A stretch of DNA of 64,000 bases, from positions 332,638 through 396,637 of the forward strand of contig NW_003314369.1 of assembly GCF_000143415.4 (NCBI RefSeq), in the 5' to 3' direction. Positions 44,243-55,900 of the stretch are shown here, in pieces. Below the pieces are notes generated by a model. The model did no database searches. It worked only from the letters and a program-made list of their open reading frames with translations, and was not told the origin of the DNA. This DNA comes from Selaginella moellendorffii (Eukaryota; Streptophyta; Lycopodiopsida; Selaginellales; Selaginellaceae). Position numbers and translations under genes: made by a program. How positions within the stretch are numbered: the first letter of the stretch is position 1; every line of letters begins with the position of its first letter.

Positions 44243-44411
44243 GTCAGGAACTAAACTAGAACCAGCTGCTGGATCTGCAGAACTCCCTGACTGGCAAATC
44301 AGAAACAAGTATCTATCCACAATTGGAATTGGCCTGGGCGAGCAGTACATTTATCTCTTAGACAACTCAAATGATGGAACGGGGCAATTTTTTACACTTC
44401 GTTACAATTAA
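44243..44411 (+). other. Short coding-like remnant, unassigned
   Basis: A frame of about 55 codons ending in TAA reads like protein (TKLEPAAGSAEL, then DWQIRNKYLST, IGIGLGEQYIYLLD and GQFFTLRYN). It could be the last exon of a lost gene. I do not recognise the family. Confidence 0.3.
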
Positions 44412-45590
44412 AGACATCCATTATTTTGAAAAGCCATCCAAAATATGTGTCAACTTAAGTTCAAATTTACCCTATTTGCCCATGTGTCTACAAAAATATC
44501 CTAAATCCACCCAACTCACTTGTTAAACTAACTAGTTAAGCTAATTGTTTGTTAAGAGGAATCCCACAAAAGAGGATGATAAAGTGTGTTTGGGAGGATG
44601 ATGTGTGTTTCCACTAGTCCAAATGCAAGCCACCTTAGAATTGGCAGAATAGGGGCTTTAAAGCACCAAATAAGGTGCAATTGCCCCCTGTGAATTCTAG
44701 CATTGGAGTTGCAAATTCTCCACCTACCTTAACAATGATCTTATGCAGGCATTAGTGATAGCCAAGAGACTGCTGATGTCCACCATGATCTCCACCGCAA
44801 TCAATTAAATCATCCAGTTACCTAAGAGAAAATATTGGAAGCAAGTCCACTCCAAAACATTAGGGATTGCAATACCTCTTCCAAGTAGCGACTAGTGTTG
44901 GTGTGTTAGCTCCACTCCAAACTCTATTGCTATGTGTGCAATGGCATTAAAGGTAGCGATGATGTGGATGCCCATGTGGCACTTGAATATAGAAAGTTCT
45001 TCCTCCTCATGTGTGCATTTCTCCACTGTTTTCATGGTATCTCTTCAACCTTTTCCTTCAACAATAGTAATTGGCTCCTTGATCTTGGGCATGGCACTTG
45101 CTGGTGAGGAGGCCAGTGACGAGGACAAAGATGAGCTTCTTGATTGCAATCCCTTTTTGCCATACTTGAAGGTTTTGTTAGATGCATGGATGCTTTAAAG
45201 CCGTAGCAGTAAGAAAGATAATGGGAGATTGAGAGATTTTAACAATCTATATCAAGAATTGGGTCAAAATTCAAAAATATTGTATAACAATGCTTTGTAG
45301 GTGTTTATGGAGATTAAGTGCTTGGTAGCAGCAAGAAACCAAGACCATATACTTATGGCAAAATTGAAGCCTTAACAAGGAGCAAGAGTGTGTGTAAACA
45401 AGGCCAAGACCAAAAACTAAATTTTGGGTATTTGATTGATGAATTTTTCATATGTTTTTCTTATCAGCTCTTCAACATCTTAGACTAAGTAAGCACAATT
45501 ATTCAAGCTTGAGTGTTAGAGGTAGAGATGATGAATGCCAAAGTGGCAGTAGTTTCCATGTATATATACCATCCATATATAGTACATCAT
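44412..45590. other. Gene-free AT-rich stretch
   Basis: No supported gene, RNA or repeat seen. The largest frame (44932-45198) is Met/Ser-rich with no recognisable domain. Confidence 0.5.
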
Positions 45591-45594
45591 TTTG

Positions 45595-45938
45595 TGATTT
45601 TGTTTGCCAAAGCCTCTCTAGCTTTTTGTGGCTATGGCCGAGTACTGACAAGTCTATATTTCTGTTTCAGCAACCCAGCAGTGATAACACTTCAAGCTAG
45701 GTAAGCACTTGCTTTTGTCTGTCTAGCTTGCTAATGAGTTCTTTTTGGATCAGGTTGTGTTGTAGTGTCCAAGTTGCTGGATGTATATGGACAAAAACTG
45801 CAGCACACAAGGTGTTTTCACCGGACGCCGGTGCCAACCTGCAAGTTGCCTCTTCTGGACAATGGTGGTTTATGTACGGACTTGGGAGAATATTTTACTT
45901 TGGTCGGAAGGGAGGAGACGATTCAGCATCTGATGGAT
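45595..45938 (+). pseudogene. Truncated 5' fragment of the NTPase-nuclease gene
   Basis: It matches 47208-47556 of the intact gene: intron 1 end, exon 2 (here ending in an altered TAG-containing CTAGGTAAGC), intron 2 and the start of exon 3 (SKLLDVYGQKLQ). It breaks off at CAGCATCTGATG, after which unrelated sequence containing GATGTATATGGAGA begins. It is more diverged than the two inverted copies are from each other, so it is an older duplicate. Confidence 0.8.
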
Positions 45939-46389
45939 GTATATGGAGATTCTTATCTTTCTTATATAAAGTTAATCTTTAATAGTTATTATTTTACTTC
46001 TATATATAGTTCATGACTCTATATACAAAAAATATTTGTAAATATTGACAGGCTGACAGCCTTCCGCAAACGGCCCAGCTTGGTCAACATGTGAGATTTA
46101 TCTAAGCCCAGCTCATATTCCTTATTGACAAGTGAACAATCCAACATTTAGTGAATTATGCTTCACATTTGCCAAGATAATAGGCAAAATCCATGAAGGA
46201 GTTGAATATATTTATTGTTAAGAGAAGAAGGTTGCAAAATGATATCATAACCCGTGTACAAGTCCCACACTGAATCAAAACCATGAAAGAAGAAGTGCAC
46301 GGGAGCAAAACAATGGGTAAGGATGACTTTAAGGATAGTCAAATATAATGTCATAACCAAATATACATGATCAAGAGAGATGCCTCTAG

Positions 46390-46640
46390 CCTACACTTCG
46401 ATCAATGAAGTAGCATTATTGCCACCTAGGATCAAGAGCATATACCTCAACAAACCACTCTTAACATCCAATCCCCCTCCAGTCTTAAGAGCCAGGTCAG
46501 AGCAGGAGACCCACTCAAGCTCCTGTCTCGCAGCTTGTCCCGCACTAGATGCTCCGTGACAAAGCTGGCAAATGTCCATTGCCACCACTCAATCCAGATA
46601 CAAGATCTGTTGCTTAACCGGAGGTGGATCCTCATGGTGG
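46390..46640 (-). pseudogene. Possible antisense NTPase C-terminal fragment upstream of the gene
   Basis: A minus-strand frame contains ARQELEWVSCSDLALKTGG, then GLLRYMLLILGG. The layout resembles the region around GEIVTRLLLLLAML in the NTPase at 40797. The equivalent stretch in the right arm (56512-56720) has shifted frames. Similarity is by eye only. Confidence 0.25.
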
Positions 46641-46963
46641 AGCTTGATGTGGAACATGCGGGACGAAGCCAACCTGCCTAGAACGGCCCAAAGAACCACA
46701 GGTGCAACTTCATCCGTGCCATAGTCCATTGTCCCAGAGTGTACCTTTGGGTCGCCAACCTCAACGGAACGAAAGGAGCTATGCTCGGTCGCTGCTAATC
46801 GCTGATATATAGTTTACAGGGGCGTCACTACCTTTCCCTCAAGCACAGTACGCTCCAGGTCGACCGCCACACTATCAAGAGCAACAGCATCCTTCAGGTG
46901 GGGAAGGGCATATTTTAGAAGTTTTATGGGCCCGCAGAGCCCATTTGGCGACTAGGGTTAACA

Positions 46964-49863
46964 ATGTCTGCATCCATTGCGAGGCAAATTGAAGCACTCG
47001 AGGACAAGATCGAAGCACTCAAGCAGCAAATCGAAGCACTCAAGAAGCTAATCGAAGAGGCAAAAGATCCATGGGAGAGGGAGGAGCTGCGGGACGAGAG
47101 GCAGCAGCTGCAGGACGAGAGGGAGCAGCTGCAGGATAGACAGCAGCAGCTGTGGGATGCCTTGTTAAACCAGAGTAAGTGGTCTATCTCGTTTCGTGGT
47201 TTTGTTGCCCTTCGTGGCTGGCCTCCTCTATGTTTGCCTGTTTCCTCGTTTTGTGGCTAAGTATTTGCTTATTTGTTATATTTCTATTTCAGCGACCCCG
47301 GCGGCGATAACACTTCAAGCTGCGCCAGGTAAGCACTCGCTAAAGAGTTCGTTTTGGATCGGTTTGTGTTGTAGTGTCCAAGTTGCTGGATGTATACGGA
47401 GAACAACTGCAGCGCGCAAGGTGTTTTCACCGGATGCCTGAGACGAGGGTGCCAACCTGCAAGTTGCCTCTTCTGGACAACGGTGGTTTATGTACGGACT
47501 TGGGAGAATATTTTACTTTGGTCGGAAGGGAGGAGACGATTCAGCATCTGATGGCAGCCGCTGCAAGGGTGTTTGGAACTTTCATGAACACGACGGCCAA
47601 TGCCTCGGATATTGAACAAAGAGAGTTCTTGTTGATGCTCATCGGATTTCCCGGCGCAGGTAAAACAACTGTCGGGACATGCCTCTCAGCTCTTCTCAGA
47701 GAAGCGTGGGAGAGGGACACAAAAACAGGGGATATAGATGGCCTTGTAGAGGATCAGCTAGGCGACAAAGGGCTTGTGAAGCAGTTCAAAGAAATGGTGA
47801 ACAACGTGTTGGAGACCGGCAGAGATCTTACAATGTATCATTCGATTGAAACTACGAGGGCAGGGGATGTAACTCTCCTGGAGAACGGCCTGGCAGCAGA
47901 ACAGGTTTTGGCCCTTCGGTGCTTTCATGCAGCTCTTTGTCCAGTGCATACTACTGGTTATGGCGGCTTTCTCAGGCAGTTGGATGACAAATTTCCAGGC
48001 CTGAGGAATGTGCTGACTTTCGGAGATGTGATCGACTTCATTCGAACTGGTCTTAAGGTTCCTGCAGATAAGCGAATTTTCCTATCTTGGTTTTTTGATG
48101 ATGTCAACAAGGCCCGGCCTCAGCACGGCCGCCCACCCGCATCGTCCTGGATTCATGATGCTTTCTCGGCCTATGTTCAACATATCAAAGACAACCGAGG
48201 TGGCCTGACGTTTCCTATACTTACAGCAGCAACGACCGAATTTGCCGGGGCCACAATGCGCTACACATCAACGGAGAAGGCTCTGAGTATTTTTATACCT
48301 ATCAGGCCTTTGAAAGAGCAGGAGGTGGTCAGAGTTACGAAAATCTTCCTTACAAGACTAGGTAATACTCTGGACATGGAGAAACCATTTGAGCTGAAGG
48401 ACGGACTAAGGAACCTGATAAAGTTATCAGGAGGGAATCCTCGCATGCTTGTTCACCTTTTGAGAGGGTTGATGCCTGACCTGGATGTTTCGAAGTTCTA
48501 TGAAAAGGTTTCCTTGTCTTTTATCTTGATGTGATGAGAAAATTTTCTATGTTTGTTACAGGTGAATCAAGATCTCACTCAAATCGATCTCCATAACACA
48601 ATAACGACCGCCTGGGGTAATATCAAACGTGGTTTTTATTATCGGTACCTCAAGGACGAGAAGTATTTGTTGGTGTTACGAGCTTTTTATGTTGCGCTGC
48701 TGGGGACCCTGATCAGTCGGGAAGAACTAGTCTGGCCAGGTAGCAGATACGAAGATAACTGGGGGTCCTTAGAGTCTTGCGGTTTAGTTGGACTCTTACA
48801 CAACGAGGTACTATTTTGATATCTCAGAGTTTATGTCAGAACTTATGGTTGTCAATTACAGGAGCTGCCATCTAACAAGAAGATTAAATTATCAAGAGAT
48901 GAAGATGCTGCGTTCTCCATCGTGTTCTCTCCACTCCTCATTTACCATCTCGTCGAGAACTTACATGTGGCGGAGCTCCAGGATTTGTGTCCACCTAAAC
49001 TAATTTCTAATCCCAAAAACAAGGAGGTATCTGATCTAATGTCCATTGTGTTGATGATCTATATGTTGCGGCTTTTTCATGATCGTGAGGGGAAAGGAAC
49101 AGTGTTTGAGTTTAAACTCGAAGAGATTCTTCCCTCCAATTTCCACATTCCTGCAAGTATGCAAGCTTTGAAGTTCCGGCTGCCAACTGGTGCAAAGTTT
49201 GGACGTCCGACACATCAGCCTCATCAGATACATACAGCAGACGTATTTCAGGCCTTCCTAAGAGACAACAGTCAGCAGTGTTATTGGGTTGGTGCTGGCA
49301 ACCACGGACCTGATAGCTTCATCCATCTGCAGCTGATGGATGCTGAGAACAAGCTGCAAGATTTCTTTTTATTTATTGAGAGCAAACACAGGTATAAAAA
49401 ACCTTTATAAAGCTCAATGTAATGTACTGTATAACAGGGATGTTTATGAAGGGCAGCAAGCCAACTGGGAAGAAAACTTTGAGAAAAAAATATGGACAAT
49501 AAAGCATTGGATGAATGAAGGTATTTATTTTCTAGTTGTGGGAGGTTAATTGTGTTTATTTTCAGGTGAGAATTACGCCATGGTCTTTATGACCGATCAA
49601 GCATTGGGTAACTTGATTTCCAAAGTCACAAAATCTGAAAGGATGGTGGTGCTTGTGCCAAAGGTTCATGAATGTTTGTATGGGTATCCAGCACAGAGTC
49701 CATTTGGTAAGTTATTTTAATGCTTTTATTATTAGTCTTTTATGTTTTATTTGTAGGTTTATTAGGTGCTGTGTGTTTTGATCTCGTCTACAAACCTAGT
49801 AATGAGCAAAATGACAGTTTTGATGAAGAGCCCAGCACGAAGAGGAGTCGTTGGTGTTTTTAA
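46964..49863 (+). CDS. Coiled coil - P-loop NTPase - PD-(D/E)XK nuclease (Crinkler/RHS-like), plus copy
   Basis: Eight exons with GT-AG introns and consistent phases: 46964-47174, 47293-47328, 47375-48507, 48562-48807, 48862-49391, 49438-49520, 49566-49706, 49757-49863; 828 aa. Residues 1-70 form a Glu/Gln/Leu-rich coiled coil. The NTPase has Walker A GFPGAGKTT (173-181), Walker B LSWFFDDVN (D324, D325) and an LSGGNPRML motif typical of STAND-like ATPases. Near the C-terminus, PDSF (P692, D693) and FIESKHR (E715, K717) fit the PD-(D/E)XK nuclease pattern. The end is basic (TKRSRW). An energy-driven DNA-cutting protein is the family expectation. The start is the first ATG of exon 1 and is conserved in both arms. 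Confidence 0.82.
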
Positions 49864-50207
49864 AATGCTGTTACCACATTTACTCATTTACCAATAATAT
49901 TAAATTTGTAACACTATGTGACGATTTAGTTCACAAATCTTTGAAATTGTGAAATGTTAGATGTGAATTAACATATGTGTGTGTGTATAAACTATAATGC
50001 TTGAGTATGCATAAACACCCCATGCGTGCAAAGATTTGTGCTATATTGATGCTATGAAGGAAAATTTGTGTAGTTCTTGTTGCGATGTCCAAGGAACAGA
50101 TTAATCGGCCTTTTGTGTGATGACACACAATTTTAAGTAATCGCTAATAAGCTCCCATACCAAGCATTGCCCAGTTGGGCAACAATGTTTAGCACTGGTC
50201 TATAGTC

Positions 50208-50760
50208 CTTTTTTGGTTTGCTTAAGCATAGGGGGATTGGGATGGTAGTGAATATACCTAAAATATGCTTGGATATTCTAGGATATTCTACCATCTAACA
50301 GTTGGTATTCATTTAGATTAATTTGGTATTTATAATTTATAAACATGTTTATAATTTATAAACTTTCCTAAACCCTTTCTAGTATATTATTTTTATTCTA
50401 TTATCTAATGGTTGATATGCAATAAGATTAATCTTGTGTTTATAAATTACTAACATGCTTATGATTATAAACTTTATTTGATCAATTCGGTTGGTATTCA
50501 TTTAGATTAATCTGGTATTTATAATTTATAAACATGTTTATAATTTATAAACTTTCCTAAACCCTTTCTAGTATATTATTTTTATTCTATTATCTAATGG
50601 TTGATATGCAATAAGATTAATCTTGTGTTTATAAATTACTAACATGCTTATGATTATAAACTTTATTTGATCAATTAGATTAATAAGTAATAATAAAACT
50701 ACCATTAAGCAAACCAAGCGTTGCTACATGCAATGCGTAGCAATTTATTTAATCTATATG
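50208..50760. other. AT-rich spacer upstream of the O-fucosyltransferase
   Basis: It contains the 189-bp tandem duplication listed separately. No coding frame is supported. The promoter of the downstream gene must lie here or within the 50 bp after it. Confidence 0.6.
50302..50676 (+). repeat. 189-bp direct tandem duplication
   Basis: 50302-50490 is repeated almost exactly from 50491 (both start TTGGTATTCATTTAG and run to TTTATTTGATCAATT). It is AT-rich and lies about 140 bp upstream of the O-fucosyltransferase start. Confidence 0.9.
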
Positions 50761-50816
50761 TTTAAATACCTCGTACGGACGAGGTACGGTAATAGGGATT
50801 AGCATAGATCTTGAGA

Positions 50817-52909
50817 ATGTGGCAGCGCCATCGCAAAGCGGCGAAGCAGCACAAGAGTGACGCCGTGGATCCGGAATGGAAGCTCCTGCTGTTCTTGCTC
50901 TTGGCCGCCGGATTGTGTGGATATCGCATCGGAGGCGTGAGCGAGGAAGCGGCATGGACGATCGACCTCTTCTCGGTGAGGGATTTAGGGGATTTTTTCT
51001 TCTTCTCGGTCGGCTGAGGCTACATTCTGCGCCAGGAATATGATCCTCCTCGCTTTCAGTACCGCGATCTCGTGGAATCCTTCCGGAAAGAAGAGGTATG
51101 GCTGCCTCTCGGGTGTTCCTTCGTTTCCCCAGATGAAAATATTCTTACAGGGTAGATTGGAGCGTCCGGGGTTGTGGGATAGGCCCTCAGACAATGGCTG
51201 GAAGCGGTGCCCCGAGGATTTTGATCGTTTCTCACGTAAGTTCTTTGTGACGAGAAATTCGACTCTTTACAGCTTTATCAGGTGTGTAGTGACGACATGG
51301 GATCGATCTCGCTACTTTCAAGTTCTTTGCGGAGGAGGCTTGTTTCAGCTACATATTTGTGTAAGAAATGGTTTTGCCTTTTTCTTTGACGAATCTCTAG
51401 TGGCTGGTTTCAGGTCTGCAATGCTGTTGCTGTAGCAAGGCTTCTCAATGCTACGCTTGTCATTCCATACTTCAAGCACCATCCGTTCTGGAACGATCCA
51501 AGGTCTTTGGTTCTACACTTGTTCTTCGATTTGCTTCTTGGTGAATTTACTTGTTTCTGTGTATGTTTCAGCCAGTTTGAAGATATTTACGACTTGAACC
51601 ATTTCATGTCAACCTTGAAAGGCGATGTGAAAGTCGTCACAGAGTTGCCTGCAATGTATAGTTGGAGCACGCCGAGTTTCTACTGGGGACGTTGCTTGGA
51701 TAGGCCGAATTGTATGACGTTTCTTCCAAAGCACACTACCCCCAAATGGTTCTTCCAGCACATTCTCCCGATTATGGAAAGGTAAACGGGATCACTGTTT
51801 TTTCGTTTGCATGTTTGTTAACGGTTATTCCAAAACAGATATGAAGTCGCAGCTGTCGATGGTTTTGAGCACAAACTTACCTTTGAAGGTCTCCCTGCGA
51901 GTATCAGCAAGCTGCGATGCAAGGTGAACTTCTACGCCCTGCGCTTTGTGAAGCCGATCCGGGATCTTGGAGATGCATTGACGCTGCGGATGAGAACCAA
52001 AACATTATCAGGCGATCCACTGCGTAACCAGGAAAATTCGACAAAAAAGTACATCGGTCTTCACGTGAGATTCGAAAGAGACATGCTTGCATATTCTAGT
52101 TGTGACTTTGGTGGAGGTCAGGCCGAGCAGAAAGCTCTTGCGTCATTTCGATACCAAGTTTGGAGGTATGCATCAGCTTAACATTCCTAACTGCGAAATA
52201 CTACTTTCTGCTTTTCTGTGTTCCAGTAACCGAGTCATCAAAGCGCTGAAGAGGCCTTCTGATCTTCGGCGAAATGGAAGCTGTCCTCTAACTCCAGAAG
52301 AGGTCGGCCTCCTCCTTGCCGCATTCGGCTTTACCGCCACTACGCCCCTCTATATTGCTGGAAAGGTACACGAACTCCTTGTTCTTTCGTTTTTCGCCGC
52401 TAGACTCGTCTCTAAAACAGGCAGTTTATGGGGGACCTCGGAGAATGGAGCCGCTGAAAAGTCTGTTCCCTCTTGTCGAAAACAAGCACTCGCTCGCCAC
52501 GAGACAGGAGCTGGCGCCTTTCCGGAACTTCGCTCACAAGCTGACGGCCTTGGACTTCAGGGTGCTCTTCAACAGCGACGTCTATATGTCCAATGCCGCT
52601 GGAAATCTTCCAAACGTCCTGGTGAGCAAGTCAGATCGATCTGGGATTAGTGATTCCTTTCTTCCTCCCTTGCAGACGGGACATAGAAGCTACTTTGGGC
52701 CTTACGCATCGGTTCATCCCGACAAAGCTCGCTTAGCAACGCTTCTTTCGGACGAGAGACACGCGACGAACTGGACGAGCTTTGCGGAGCGGGCTTTCGC
52801 GGCGCACGAGTCGCGAATGGGAGCGATCGAGCCGAGGAAATCGAGGTACTCCGTTTTCAGGTGTCCAGCGCCGGATTGTATGTGTTTGCGATCCAATTCG
52901 CGAGATTAG
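50817..52909 (+). CDS. O-fucosyltransferase family protein (plant GDP-fucose type)
   Basis: Nine-exon model with consistent phases: 50817-50975, 51036-51095, 51151-51360, 51414-51502, 51572-51781, 51839-52165, 52227-52365, 52421-52621, 52676-52909; 542 aa. A basic N-terminus then WKLLLFLLLAAGLCGYRI (about 22-39) indicates a type II Golgi membrane protein. Family motifs include VLCGGGLFQLHIC, AVARLLNATLVIPYFKHH, the GDP-fucose-binding LHVRFERDML (H318, R320, E322), and later YGGPRRMEPL and NSDVYMSNAAGN. Such enzymes transfer fucose to proteins or glycans in the secretory pathway. Exon 3 could contain one more small intron (after RFS), because the stretch RKFFVTRN...TTWDRS is unusual. It lies alone in the inverted-repeat spacer. 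Confidence 0.88.
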
Positions 52910-52938
52910 ATCTTTCTAAAGTTCCCAAACTGCAAAAT

Positions 52939-55900
52939 GACTATAGTGCTAAACATTGTTGCCCAACCTTTGTATGGGAGCCTATTACATCTGTAGCGAT
53001 TACTTAAAATTGTGTGTCCTCACACAAAAGACCGATTAATCTGTTCCTTGGACATCCCAACAAGAACTACACAAATTTTCCTTCATAGCGTCAATATAGC
53101 ACAAATCTTTGCACGCATGGGATGTTTATGCATACTCAAGCATACATCAGTTCTCTAGCCATGACCACATTAATTTCAAAAGATTTGTGAGCTTTAGCGG
53201 GATAAATCGTCACAACAAACGTTTAATATTATTGGTAAATGAGTAAATGTGGTAACAGCATTTTAAAAACACCACCGACTCCTCTTCGTGCTGGGCTCTT
53301 CATCAAAACTGTCATCTTGCTCATTACTAGGTTTGTAGACGAGATCAAAACACACAGCACCTAATAAACCTACAAATAAAACATAAAAAACTAATAATAA
53401 AAGAATTAAAATAACTTACCAAATGGACTCTGTGCTGGATACCCATACAAACATTCATGAACCTTTGGCACAAGCACCACCATCCTTTCAGATTTTTTGA
53501 CTTTGGAAATCAAGTTACCCAATGCTTGATCGGTCATAAAGACTATGGCATAATTCTCACCTGAAAATACACACAATTAACCTCCCACAACTAGAAAATG
53601 AATACCTTCATTCATCCAATGCTTTATTGTCCATATTCTTTTCTCAAAGTTTTCTTCCCAGTTGGCTTGCTGCCCTTCATAAACATCCCTGTTATACAGT
53701 ACATTACATTGAGCTTTATAAAGGTTTTTTATACCTGTGTTTGCTCTCAATAAATAAAAAGAAATCTTGCAGCTTGTTTTCAGCATCCACCAGCTGCAGA
53801 TGGATGAAGCTATCAGGTTCGTGGTTGCTAACACCAACCCAATAAAACTGCTGACTGTTGTCTCTTAGGAAGGCCTGAAATACATCTGCTGTATGTATCT
53901 GATGAGGCTGATGTGTCGGACGTCCAAACTTTGCACCAGCTGGCACCCGGAACTTCAAAGCTTGCATACTTGCAGGAATGCAGAAATTGGAGGGAAGAAT
54001 TTCTTCGAGTCTAAACTTGAATACTGTTCCCTTCCCCTCACGATCATGAAAAAGCCGCAACATATAGATCATCAACACAATGGACATCAGATCAGATACC
54101 TCCTTGTTTTTGGGATTAGAGATTAGTTTAGATGGACACAAATCCTGGAGCTCCACCACATGTAGGTTCTCGACGAGATGGTAAATGAGGAGTGGAGAGA
54201 ACATGATGGAGAAAGTAGCATCTTCATCTCTTGATAATTTAATCTTCTTGTTAGATGATAGCTCCTGTAATTGACAACCGCAGAAGTTCTGACATAAACT
54301 CTGAAATATCAAAATAGTACCTCGTTGCGTAAGAGTCCAACTAAACCGCAAGACTCTAAAGACCCCCAGTTATCTTCGTATCTGCTACCTGGCCAGACTA
54401 GTTCTTCCCGACTGATCAGGGTCCCCAGCAGTGCAACATAAAAAGCTCGTAACACCAACAAATACTTCTCGTCCTTAAGGTACCGATAATAAAACCCACG
54501 TTTGATATTACCCCAGGCGGTCGTTATTGTGTTACGGAGATCGATTTGAGTGAGATCTTGATTCACCTGTAACAAACATAGAAATTTTCTCATCACATCA
54601 AGATAAAAGACAAGGAAACCTTTTCATAGAACTTCGAAGCATCCAGGTCAGGCATCAACCCTCTCAAAAGGTGATCAAGCATGCGAGGATTCCCTCCTGA
54701 TAACTTTATCAGGTTCCTTAGTCCGTCCTTGAGCTCAAATGGTTTCTCCATGTCCAGAGTATTTCCTAGTCTTGTAAGGAAGATTTTCGTAACTCTGACC
54801 ACCTCCTGCTCTTTCAAAGGCCTGATAGGTATAAAAATACTTAGAGCCTTCTCCGTTGATGTGTAGCGCATTGTGGCCCCGGCAAATTGGGTCGTTGCTG
54901 CTGTAAGTATAGGAAACGTCAGGCCACCTCGGTTATCTTTGATATGTTGAACGTAGGCCGAGAAAGCATCATGAATCCAGGACGATGCTGGTGGGCGACC
55001 GTGCTGAGGCCGGGCCTTGTTGACGTCATCAAAAAACCAAGATAGGAAAATTCGCTTATCTGCAGGAACCTTAAGACCAGTTCGAATGAAGTCGATCACA
55101 TCTCCGAAAGTCAGCACATTCCTCAGGCCTGGAAATTTGTCATCCAACTGCCTGAGAAAGCCGCCATAACCAGTAGTATTCACTGGACAAAGAGCTGCAT
55201 GAAAGCACCGAAGGGCCAAAACCTGTTCTGCTGCCAGGCCGTTCTCCAGGGGAGTTACATGCCCTGCCCTCGTAGTTTCAACCGCATGATACATTGTAAG
55301 ATCTCTGCCGGTCTCCAACACGTTGTTCACCATTTCTTTGAACTGCTTCACAAGGCCTTTGTCGCCTAGCTGATCCTCTACAAGGCCATCTATATCCCCT
55401 GTTTTTGTGTCCCTCTCCCACGCTTCTCTGAGAAGAGCTGAGAGGCATGTCCCGACAGTTGTTTTACCTGCGCCGGGAAATCCGATGAGCATCAACAAGA
55501 ACTCTCTTTGTTCAATATCCGAGGCATTGGCCGTCGTGTTCATGAAAGTTCCAAACACCCTTGCAGCGGCTGCCATCAGATGCTGAATCGTCTCCTCCCT
55601 TCCGACCAAAGTAAAATAATCTCCCAAGTCCGTACATAAACCACCGTTGTCCAGAAGAGGAAACTTGCAGGTTGGCACCCTCGTCTCAGGCATCCGGTGA
55701 AAACACCTTGCGCGCTGCAGTTGTTCTCCGTATACATCCAGCAACTTGGACACTACAACACAAACCGATCCAAAACGAACTCTTTAGCAAGCCAGACAGA
55801 CAAGAGCGAGTGCTTACCTGGCGCAGCTTGAAGTGTTATCGCCGCCGTGGTGGCTGAAACAGAAATGTAACAAATAGGCAAATACATAGCCACAAAACGA

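Larger units (their letters stand above)
46189..50207 (+). repeat. Left arm of ~4-kb inverted repeat
   Basis: It is the reverse complement of 52939-56926. Outer ends: ATCCATGAAGGAGTTGAATA here, matching AACTCCTTCATGGAT at 56912-56926. Inner ends: GTTTAGCACTGGTCTATAGTC here, matching GACTATAGTGCTAAAC at 52939. Small indels lie in the non-coding parts; exon lengths are conserved exactly except for 3 bp in exon 1. Confidence 0.9.
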
